Positions 31,986 to 42,449 of a DNA stretch of 47,976 bases are shown here, in pieces (position 1 is the stretch's first letter; each line of letters starts with the position of its first letter). Location of the stretch: assembly GCA_015680685.1 (NCBI GenBank), contig MNCI01007858.1, positions 74,353 to 122,328 on the forward strand, in the 5' to 3' direction. The position numbers and the translations under genes are program-made. Below the pieces are notes generated by a model. The model saw only the letters and a list, made by a program, of their open reading frames with translations. It was not told the DNA's origin and did no database searches. Source of the stretch: Gnetum montanum (taxonomy: Eukaryota > Streptophyta > Gnetopsida > Gnetales > Gnetaceae).

Positions 31986-34050
31986 GCTCTTTCTTTTTTA
32001 GTTTTGAAAGTATTTGATCTAAAAGTGTTTCTACATGTATAAGTTATGTTGCTTATAATGGCATGAATGTGTTGGGTTTTATCTTGTTTGTATAGTTTCT
32101 TTTCTTATTTATTTTTGATTATCTGGGAAGAGGAAGATCTTTCATCTTTCTCTTATTGCTAAATTGAATGAGGAAAACTTAAGTTGTGTATGGGCTCTCA
32201 TAGGGATATCATGCTTGTTGGCTAGGTATTGGGAATGTTAGGTGTTTTAGTTTTTGGGGTAATCTAGAGATTGTATACATGATTAGTTTATCTTACCAAA
32301 CTTTTCAAATTTTGTAACTTATTTTTGGCAAATTTATGGGAATTTTGTAAGATACGTGGATTCTTGTATGTGCTATTTTCATGTTCATCATCTGAATAGA
32401 GTAGTGATTGCATAAGTGCCAATTAAGTGTCCAATCAGGCGCTTGCTCACAATTACTAGAAAATATTGCACTAATTCAGAGCAACCATGATTTTTTCAAT
32501 GAATCTATGTGATTGAGGTGCGTAGTAGTTGTCCTGCAACAAAGTAACATAGACTTTTGAAAATGACACATGAGTTTTAATGTATGTAACTACCTAATAT
32601 GAAAGGCATGCATAAATTTTAATCGATGTAACTACCGATATGGAAAGTATGCAACTATAATATGAGTTCAATGGCAACACATATGATGCAATAGATCACT
32701 TCAATTGAATGTAGAGTTGATCTCTATCTTTGAACATTTCACTTTCATTTAATGTAGAAACTTAGGGTTAAGGCTTTCAAAATCATGTTTTTAAATTTTT
32801 TGTTTTCCATTTTTCTTGCACTTGATCTTAAGAGTGGGATGTTACCCTTGCTCTTGATAGAGGATCAACATCAATTTTCTATTTTGGTTATGAGATTTTT
32901 ATATTCTACTTTTTTCTCACCAATGATATTATTTTATTGAAGTATTTTAAGTTTTTTCTATATAGAGATGTTGCATGAGTATGTTTTTCTTCTTCACCTT
33001 TTAGTTTAAAATTAAGCTTGGAATACATCAAGTTTTAGGATTTTGTGGGTGTTTTCATTTTTCAATTATAGTATTACATGCATGCTGGTGTAGAAATCAA
33101 TCTTTCTAATTAATTTCAAGGAAAAATTTATTTGTTAATGGATATTCTCTATATTTTGTTATAGATTTTAACCCAAGATCTAGTTTACTATTGGTGTTCT
33201 TTCTTTCACAATCTTTTATTCCTTTTTAACAATTGGTTAGATATTTCTATGTCATGAATACATTGCTTTGCCTTAATTTTAGAACAAGACCATTTTTCTA
33301 TACACTTTTTGGTTGTAGTTTTGTTTTTCGTTGCAACCCCATCTTAAGGTTTGTACCACTTTAACAATGTCTTCATGAAAATTTAGCAAATGCATGAATT
33401 TTCTCCATATAAAATTTAAGATCTGTAGGATGTGGTTCCCAAAGCCAAATAATGGCTAATTGTTGTTTATATTATACACATTTTGTTAGAAACAGAGAAT
33501 GGCTATGGTGCAAAAGCCACTGATAACTAAATTTTAAATGCTTGTGAATAAGCATAGTAGAGAAAATTTGTTAGATGATATTAGAATTAGAACACAAAAG
33601 GATACTTCATGTTAGAAAAACTTATTTCAACATCAATATTGAGAATAGAAATTCCAATGAACACCAATTGTGGATTCCATGGTAGAAGTTTAAAATCCAT
33701 CACCATTGTCCATCTTGTCATTCTTTCATTAGGTGTTGTCTAAAACATAGGCAAATGAAGATGATTACACTTATTTGGTCTATGATGTCTCCACAAGAAT
33801 AGGGAAAAAATTACATTTGCATAATATTTCACATTAACAATGAATATGAGAAATTGAAAAGAGGAGCCTAAAAGGTAAAATCGACCTGTTTCATGTTGTG
33901 TAAAAGAAAAATGGGACAAAACAACAAGCATATTAGCATGATATTAAAGAGATAATCATCCATCTTCTCATATTTTATCTTAAGAGGAAAATTAAATTTG
34001 ATTTTTAACTATGAATTAAATTTTTAACATTGTTTATTTTCAATTTTTAA
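31986..34050. other. No gene seen; one short tandem repeat
   Basis: T-rich sequence in the first part. At 32,569-32,652 a unit of about 42 bases ('ttttaat..atgtaactacc') occurs twice. No coding motif was recognised. The left terminal repeat of the hAT element should lie near the right end but was not found. Confidence 0.45.
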
Positions 34051-37000
34051 TAGATGGCTCCTTGAATAGATCCTGCTTAGGAACATTTTGATTTCCAAGA
34101 TCCTATTAAAAAGGATTCACTTAAAATTATATGCAAATATTGTCGTAAAAAACTAATTCTAGAATAAATAGGATGAAATATCATCTTGCAAAGATGCTAA
34201 GGCATGATACTGCTATTTGTCCAAATGTGCCTCTTTAAGTAGAAGAACAAATGAAAACTTATCTAATGCAAAGGGAAAGAAAGAAAAAAAAATAGGTTAC
34301 TCTTAAGAATTTGATTATGGAGCATCAAATTCAAAAGGCATGTGGATAAGGATCTCATACTAAACATGTTTTTGGCATGAGTTATGTGAGAGCTGGAACT
34401 ATGGATGCATTTGAACATTTGAAAGCCCTTAGTAATAGTGAAGCTTCTAATGATGTTTATGCTACTAATCCTTTAATATAAGAAGAAAACATTGTTTGTT
34501 CTATTTCTTCCTCTACCCCTATTTATCCTACCATTGGTTCTTCTAGCTAACCAACAAATGAATGACTTGCTGGTGTTACTCCACCATGCACAAGGCCTAT
34601 GCACAACAAACTATTTATGCCAGCTTTAAAGTGAAACAAGATCATGTTAAACAAACAAAAAAATAGTGGGCACAAGTATCTTAGAAAAATTTAATATTTA
34701 AATTATTTTTATAGAAATTAGGAATTTTTTAACTAAAAATTTAGTTTTCTTTTTTCTTTAAAAAAATTATTTTTTATATGGTGCTACACTAATTGGGATT
34801 GTACTTATTTCTTTAGGAGTTTTATACTCATGGTTTGCCATTGCATATATTTAATAGTCCTTTATTTCAACGTGCATGTGAGATGATTGTAGAGTTTGGA
34901 CATGGAAACTACAATTCACCTTCATATCATCATGTGAGGACATCCTTGTTACAAGAATGTAAGGATGATATTGCTATAATAATGGAAGAGAAAAAGCAAG
35001 CTTGGGTTAAGTTAGGTTGTAGCATCATGTATGATGGTTGCAAAGATCAAAGAAATAGGACTCTTTTGAATATCATGGTGGGATCAACAAATGGCACTAT
35101 ATTTTTAAAGTTCATCAATGCATCTAAAAAAGTGAAGAACCATGAATATTTGTATAAGGTTTTAAAAAATGCTATCAAAGAGGTGAGACCTACAAATGTA
35201 GTCCAGGTAAGAAAATGTTAAAATTAATGTATTTCTCATTTTTAGATTTATTTGTATTGGTATACATTTCTATTACTTAATTTAAATATTTTATTTTCTT
35301 TAGGTTATCATTGATAATGCTAGTGCCTTCAAATTAGCAGGTGTACTATTGATGAGTAAATATAAAAACATTTTCTAGATGCCATGTGTTGGATATTACA
35401 TTGATCTTTGGTTAGAAGATTTGGTTACTAAATTGCCATGGGTGTCTAAGGTAAATATTCGGTTTCTTTAATTTTTTAACTATTTACTAGATATATTTTA
35501 CATGTTTTAAACATTATTATGCTATTTAATAATTTTTAGCTGATACAAAAAAAAATTGTATCAAAATTTATTTATGGTCATCACCTTTTACATGATCTCT
35601 TTCTCAAGTTTTCAAATGGAAAAGAAATATTGTAGCTAGGGACAACTCATTTTACTACTAATTTCATATTATTGGAAAGCATAATTTAACATAGATGTGC
35701 TTTGATGAGTACATTTGATTACTCAACATGGATATTTGAGAAAACTTGAAAGTTGGATGAGGCAAATGCTATAACTTCTATTGTTTATGACATAGTTGAA
35801 ACACTAAGAAAATTTTGATACAAGGCAAATGTTACAACTGAGGTATACTTTTCATAGTTTTTATTAAGAATTTTTTATTCTCATATATTTATCTTTTTAT
35901 TTTTACTTTACGTTATTATGTGATTAGGTTGTTAGGACATCGGTAAAGGTTCTTCGAATTGTGGATGGAGATAAAGCTTCAATGGCTTATATATACAAGG
36001 GTATGGAAATAAATTAGAGCCTAGGTATTCTATAATTTCCGAGATAATTAATGAACGGGAAGCTACTTATATCATGATACAAATTTTATCTATAATTATT
36101 TTAAAATCATATTTTAATATTTTATGATTAATTATTGGCTTATAGATGGTATCAGCTTTACAATCCTTTGCATTATGTTGCACATATTCTTAATCCATTA
36201 TTTCTATTTGGAAACCTTCTTAATAAGAAAGAAGATTATGAATTAAAAGATGATTTGCAAAATTTAGTAGACAAAGTTGTCCTTGATATTGATACGAGTG
36301 TAGCAATGATGCTTCAACTTGAGAAGTACAAAACAAAGACAGGTCACCAATTTAGTAGAGAAGTTGTAAACAAGGCAAGGAATTCATGTACACCAGGTAA
36401 TTAAAAATTTTATGTTAAATTAGGAATTTTGATATGAAATTAGAAAAAAACTAATTAAATTTTTTTATATATTCATTTTGCATAGTACAATGGTGGAATA
36501 ACTTTGGAATAAATACATTAGAACTACAAAATATTGTTAAGCGCATGGTTTCTCAACCATGCAGTGTATTAGGTAAGCTGTATTTTAATTTTATTTTCAA
36601 TTTGGTTATTTTTAAATTTTGGAAAAATTATTTTTATAATTTCTTATGTTTTTATGTTTTTTAGCATATGAGAAAAATTAGAGTGTATTTGAACATATAA
36701 ATTCTAAAAAGTATGGCAAGTTAACATCCCAATGGCTAAATGATTTAATCTATGTACATTACAAGTTGAAAGCTTATTTGAAAGAGTAGGAAAGAGTTAA
36801 TTAGGATGACTTGGATATAGATGATATTTATACCTCTTTGCCTACTATAGAATAGGTTGGTGATGAGCTTGTTAATGATGATTATGGAGTTGAAGTTGAT
36901 CCTTCAAATGATTTGGATGACTTCCTTAATGACATGCCTCTTTCTACAATGTTTACTTAATGTCAAACTTGAGCAGATGCATTACCTATAGGGAGACCAA

Positions 37001-37254
37001 TGTTATCTCAAGCAATTCATCATGAAAATGAATGTCAAGATTTGAATGAGGTACATGCATCTACTTCACATGTGAAAGAGCAAGTTAGAGATCCCTCTAA
37101 TATCTATGTAGAATCACATGATGAGAAAGGATTTGAAAATATTAATCATAGCATTTATGAAAGTAAAACAAAAAACAAAAAAAGAAAAAGCATAGAACAA
37201 GTGCTAATTTTAGCAATCTTAGAATACAATGTTGTATGGAGTGCATATTTTTAG
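34051..37254 (+). pseudogene. hAT transposase pseudogene with introns
   Basis: hAT transposases cut and paste DNA. A BED zinc finger comes first at about 34,080-34,230: DSLKIICKYCRKKLI, a shift, NRMKYHLAK, RHDTAICPNVP, with Cys-Cys-His-Cys ligands visible. At 34,835-35,205 a long open exon holds the DUF659-type core: KLGCSIMYDGCKDQRNRTLL; it ends at GTAAGA. The next exons read VIIDNASAFKLAGVLLMSKY (35,304), FIYGHHLLHDLF (35,560) and TSVKVLRIVDGDKASMAYIY (35,938), then WYQLYNPLHYVAHILNPLFL (36,147). The dimerisation domain follows: VQWWNNFGINTLELQNI (36,484) and SVFEHINSKKYGKL (36,681). A final open part, 37,000-37,254, is a Lys-rich tail. GT and AG borders are mostly preserved, but Trp, Gln and Arg codons turned into stops disable it. 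Terminal inverted repeats were not found. Confidence 0.92.
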
Positions 37255-37995
37255 TTCTCTCTTAAATAGGAGTCTCTATTTCTGTGTTCTTTATTCTTGT
37301 AAAAAATAGTAATGTTTTAGAATTAAAAATATGTATAAAAAGATATGATACTATGTTGTATACATTACAATATATTTGGTTTAGATAGTTCAAGTTGTTT
37401 TTAGATCTTTTCTTAACTTGTGATTTAGTTTAATAGTTTTTGCACAATAATTAAACATCCATCCTTAATAAATCTCATTTTGTTGTAGTGCAATTAATTG
37501 CCAATTTATTGAATATTTTCAATAAAGTATTTAATATGTATTTTCTTAGTTAGATTTACCTACATGGAATTTTTTTGCAAAGTTTGGGTGTATTTGCCAC
37601 TGTAAGTTTTTGTTAGTCATGATAGCTATTACATAATTACCAAGTATTATAACCCAACCTATTTTAATTAACTTGTTGGTCATGAATTTTTGTATATTTA
37701 ACTACATTTATAATTATTTAGAATTTCTTAAACTCAACTCTATAACTGGCTATTTGATCGATTATTTGACAACTAGCTAACTTCGACTCCTTTATGAAGA
37801 TGCTAACTATGACCCAAATCTATGAACTTAAAAATTGGAATAGAGTGGTTGTTGTAGCTTGTATTGTCAGGAGTTTTCCAATTGTTGGTTTTGCGTTTTT
37901 GTCAATGAATTATATCTTGTAGTTGGAGAAATGGAATTTTTTTTAAATATATTTTTGAGTTCTCTAAGAGATAATAAAGCATGAGTAATGATGTG
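37255..37995. other. No gene seen; 3' flank of the hAT element
   Basis: AT-rich non-coding sequence where the right terminal repeat of the hAT element is expected; none was identified. Confidence 0.45.
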
Positions 37996-38244
37996 TTATA
38001 GATTCTTTTGCATGTTGCATACAAAATTGTTTTGTGGTAGTGGTTGTAAGATTGTTTTTTGTACTTCTTTTTCACAAATTTCTAACAAGATCTTCCTATC
38101 TATTGGATCTAAAGGTTGTAACTTAACTTCATGTGCCCAACTAAGTATCCTTCTAATCTTTTGTTTTAATTTTTCATATTGTTGGCTTAGCTTCTTTTCT
38201 ATTTTTGAATGTTCTATTTTATTATATTTGTCCAGCAAGTGCAA
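37996..38244 (-). other. Unidentified 82-codon Lys/Glu-rich frame
   Basis: The frame is open, begins with ATG and reads on past its start without an early stop. Residues 5-35 are a charged, probably helical or coiled-coil stretch (KIEHSKIEKKLSQQYEKLKQ), followed by LSWAHEVKLQPLDPIDRKIL and EICEKEVQKTILQPLPQNNF. The composition is protein-like and not a simple repeat. I do not recognise the family, and neighbouring frames add nothing. It could be an exon of a host gene or transposon. Confidence 0.35.
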
Positions 38245-40491
38245 GTTTTAGGTTAAAGAGTATTACCTTGTTCTTGATAGAAGAAACATCTATAATGTTG
38301 AAAAATTTATAATTTATATTAAACAGAGTACTTTTTTAAGTAAAGTATTTTTATTTCCAAAATACATTTAAAAATTCTTTATGTTTATTTCTAGAAGACA
38401 TGGGGTGGTGTGGTATCTATCAACAAACTCTCCCATCAATAATATTTTGTGGGAAGAACAATTAAAAGGAATAATTTGAAGTGTTTGGTTACAAATTCTA
38501 CACATTCTCCAAGATTCCTTTTAACTATGAAAAATTTGTTACAGCAAATGCTTTAATTACAATTTAGAATGACAAAATGTTAACCATATGTGTCTTCATA
38601 ACATTGCTAATGTTTAGTATGTACCTTTAAACCTAAGCATAGATGATCAGGGCTATCTAGAACTTACTTAAACCTGATAAGTTTAGAATTTGTAGTAGAC
38701 TTCCAATTCCTTTTTTCTTTTTTCTTTTCTTTTCTCTTTTTAAAAATCTACAAGTTGTGTATATATTTCTAAAATTCGACAATATATGTATACTTAGGCA
38801 GCAATTGTGAACCTGAGATTTAGTAGCTTTTCCATACTTAGGTATATTAGAATGTTCCATTTTCTCATCCATAATTTATTAATTAATAGCTCTCAGTATA
38901 CTTTGCTACCATTGAAGTATTTTTTTTATGCTTTCTTTAAGGCTTTCCTTCTATTTTCTAGTTGGATTAGGAACTAAAACTCTGAAGTAAATATGCACAT
39001 GTAGTAGTGTCTATAGTTTCCTTTAGATCTATTGAACTAAGAGGGTCATCCATAGAATCATGGGGCTTCCATTTACTATTTACATAGAGATTTCCCATTT
39101 AACAGGGTTCATTTTTCTAATTTTACAGTTTTCTTTTAGAGGTTAATATCCTATTATGGTATAGTTTATTTTCTTTCTCTATTAATCCTTACTACCTTGG
39201 AGATGTAGGGAATGACACATGGAAAAGAATGTATTTTGGGTATTAGTTAACCATAATTTTTCATGTGATGGTGATTAGAATTTAGAATTTTAGGTACTAA
39301 GCATTATTTCATCCCAATAAAATCTTACCTTCTTGAAGGTTGTGAAACCAAATAAATTTGGTGTGTGGCCTATGTTATCAAGTCACTATAGTTACCATAA
39401 TTCATTGTTAGACTATACTTTGTTTTAAAATAGCATACTATTAAATATTTTCATTATTCATTGTCCATCTCGACACATCAACTTTTTTTTTTGTTAATAG
39501 ATACATAATGGTGACCATTTAGTATGAGCTAATTCACTAAGTTTTAAGATGACTAACAAATATGAAAACTTGTTAAAAGCTGTGACACTTGAAAGAAACA
39601 TATAGTAGTGCCACACACTCAATAAATGTGTGAATACACATTAGAAATTTTGTTTGATAACCATAATTTTGAATAGAAAATAAAGATAAAATATCATATT
39701 TGTTCAATTCTTGTACAAACGACAATTATAATATTTTGGATACCACCAAATGTTATGCTTTAGTTTCTATTCATTATTCATATTTAGAACTATGATTAAT
39801 ATTAACTAAAAAACATTTGAAGAAAAAGGAAGGCATAGACAACTAATATGAAGCTACCATTTCTTTCAAGCTATTAATTAAGAAATTTTCCTCTTTTGAC
39901 TTAAAATCAAGTACCTTACTATCACTTCAAATAATGGTCCATATACATGTGTGTCTATATGTGTATCTATATTTGTATTTAAAAAGATAAGAAAATTTAA
40001 AGAATGAGGTTATTGATGCATTACACATGCTATTTTTTAGAAATTTAATCTCTATATTCTAATTTTTGTTTCTTATGCACTAAATGTAGCAACAACATTG
40101 ACCACCTTCCACTTCACTGTTAGTACACTTCTAGGTTATGTAATAAAGGCCACTAGGCTGTTCCAATCTAAAGAGGTCCCTCTTTGAGAGCTGTTTTGGT
40201 TTTAAATTGTTGTAAATACCTTGATTATTGGAATGACCCTCAATATTATGTTGAATTTAGTTGGCTTTTATTAGATGAGAGATTAGACTAATTGCTTACT
40301 ATAGACTAGAACCAAGATCTGATTATTTGACAACATTTGATTTTGTCACTTTTTATGGAGTGTAGATAGCTAAGCTAAGCATAATACTTATGATGTGTGT
40401 TGGAATGATTGCTTCCACATGTTTTGAGATTAATAATATTAGTATAAAACACAATAGGAGTGTTGCAAACAAAGATGTGACATATGAGTAG
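38245..40491. other. No gene seen
   Basis: AT-rich non-coding sequence. A pyrimidine-rich run ('cttttttcttttttcttttc' type) lies near 38,710-38,740. No domain, tRNA or terminal repeat was recognised. Confidence 0.45.
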
Positions 40492-40795
40492 CTCAATGGA
40501 TTGAAATGTTTAGACGTCTCTGGAGACAGATTGTCTAGGAAACTTCCCCATAGTTTGAACCATTGCAGTCAATTACAATATTTAGATATGTCTAAAAATA
40601 GGTTGTCTGAAAAACTTTTGCATAGTTTGACCAATACTAGTTTCTAATAATAATTTTAATGGAGAGCTATTCATGACCTTACCACCTTCTATAATCATAT
40701 TGTCTACATTTTTAGGTTCCATATTTAAATCCTTGTATAGTTGCAAAAACTTGACATCATTAGATCTTAGGAATAACAGGTTTCTCAATACTTAG
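40492..40795 (+). pseudogene. Leucine-rich-repeat protein fragment (plant extracellular LRR type)
   Basis: The frame from 40,492 reads LNGLKCLDVSGDRLSRKLPH, then SLNHCSQLQYLDMSKNRLSE and KLLHSLTNT. This is two copies of the 24-residue plant LRR (LxxLxxLDLSxNxLSGxIPxxL). After a small deletion and frame change it continues VSNNNFNGEL and later SCKNLTSLDLRNNRFLNT. Such repeats form the outer domain of receptor-like kinases and receptor-like proteins. No signal peptide, membrane segment or kinase is present, so only a fragment survives. The Gly of the LSG motif is changed in most repeats. Confidence 0.78.
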
Positions 40796-40949
40796 CATTA
40801 GCCCTTGTTCTAATTTTAAGCTTACAACATAACTCAAATAGCAACCTATAGTAGCTTTTCACATTTTAAGTTGCAATAAGGGCATCTACTCCAACCAATT
40901 TATTATGTGTTGTTAATGGATGTCACCATTGGTGATTGTGACATTAATA

Positions 40950-41400
40950 TAACATATACCAAAAGTATGATTAAATTATTGCTCTAGCCCATGTCAATTA
41001 TAAAGCAAAAGCAATAAAAGTTAAGGTAGTAGTTGGTTGAAAATTGATTAAATTATGACTTTCACAAGGTCATCTTACTTAATCTTCATATAACATATAC
41101 AAAAATGACTAAATTTTTACTCTATCTTATGTGAATCATAAAGCAAAAGTAACAAAAGTGTAGGTAGTAAGCAAAAATAACCATAGCCAAGGTAGTAGGT
41201 ATGGTTGATGAAAAATTAATTAACAAAATTTAAGGTACCACGTATGGTTTGGTTTGTTGAAAAATAATTAATAAAATCTTAAGATAGTAATAGGAATAAA
41301 AAATGATTAAAAAAAGTAAAGGTAGTAGGTATGGTTTGTTAAAAATTGATTCAATTATTACTTTCACAATTTAAGGTCATTTCACTTAAATCTTTGTGCA
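40950..41400 (+). repeat. Local degenerate tandem repeat array
   Basis: A 139-base block beginning 'ataacatatac' at 40,950 recurs from 41,089 in expanded form. Inside the second copy a subunit 'ggtagtaggtatggtt...gaaaaattaatta' occurs about four times (41,190-41,350). The blocks share 'aaagcaaaag.aa.aaaagt' and an end like 'actttcacaa..aaggtcat'. There is no coding content. Confidence 0.7.
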
Positions 41401-41950
41401 AAAGCATGGTAATGTTTATCCCATTTTTCTTAAAAGAATGAAATAATATTTAACTTACATGAAGTTTGAAGGCTAAAGGCTAAAATTTGAGCAAGAAAAA
41501 ATTAAATGTATACTTTGTATGATATCAAAGGAAACTATTTCAACTTGGCAGAAAATTCTAATGGCTATGGAAGGACATAGTTAGCCCCATAATATGCCTA
41601 GTTTCCCTTGGCCAATTATTTTAAAATTTAAATAAATTTTCTATTAAATCAGAAGACAAAGTGGTATAGATTAATTAAAAAGATACAAAGGAGGATCTTG
41701 ATTCTTACATAGCTACATGTCTATGATGCTATGTAGAGTACCATCACAGACTTATTTTATAGATTTTAGATGCACCAAAACCATCATAAACCTTAACATT
41801 TTATTTAATGCTACAAAAATTACAAAAGTAATATGGTTAGAATTCTTCTAAGTTTTGGTGGATTATTCCATGCTACTAGAACTACCATAGACATCAACCG
41901 TCGAGCTACTTATAGATGTTGGTGATCTCTTACATGTCTAGTTTAAAGGA
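41401..41950. other. No gene seen
   Basis: Non-coding sequence between the repeat array and the copia element; nothing recognised. Confidence 0.45.
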
Positions 41951-42112
41951 CTTTTTCAAAACCACCTTTGAAATTGGCAGAGTTGAGTTGAATAATACAA
42001 GTGGTAGAATGGAGGTGCTTGGGTTCTACAAATTCAACCTTGATATGGATGACACTGGGTAATGCCCAAGGCTTAGCCTTAAGTGTGCTAGTTTGTGGGG
42101 AAACATGAAAAT
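41950..42112 (+). other. Short coding-like frame, unidentified
   Basis: One frame reads KTTFEIGRVELNNTSGRMEV and LGFYKFNLDMDDTG before a stop, and then SLKCASLWGNMKIIN. Composition is protein-like, and the G+C is higher than in the surroundings. I do not recognise it. It sits just outside the copia 3' end and may be an exon remnant into which the element inserted. Confidence 0.2.
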
Positions 42113-42425
42113 TATCAACCTCTAAGGTTGTGCACTACTAGCCTATGCACTACTAGCCCTAGGTAAAAAAAAAATAAACAAAACAACAAAACAAGGATAA
42201 ATAGAGGCAACTCAATTTCCCACATTTTATTCAACAAATAATGGCATATAAATAGAAAATACATTAATGGAAAATAAAATTGAATCCTAATATGAAACAA
42301 CTCTTGTAATAGCCAACCCTTCAACTTCTAAAGAATGAAAATAGCAATCAAATCCCTAAGGATAATACCTAACTACCAGGACAAAGAAATAAAAAGCATG
42401 TTTAACAATTAAACACATTTAAAAT
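42110..42425 (-). repeat. Candidate 3' LTR of copia element D
   Basis: The end of the RNase H frame (about 42,480) is followed on the minus strand by a purine-rich 'cgggaggat' near 42,425-42,435 and then a T-rich non-coding stretch beginning 'tttaaatgtg'. This is the expected place of the polypurine tract and 3' LTR. No second LTR exists for comparison, so the boundaries are tentative. Confidence 0.4.
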
Positions 42426-42449
42426 CCTCCCGTAAATTGAAAGTTTTCA

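Noticed and set aside
34051-37254. hAT as a domesticated, working host gene
   Set aside because: The exon structure is good, but several in-frame stops and a frameshift inside the BED finger argue against a working protein.
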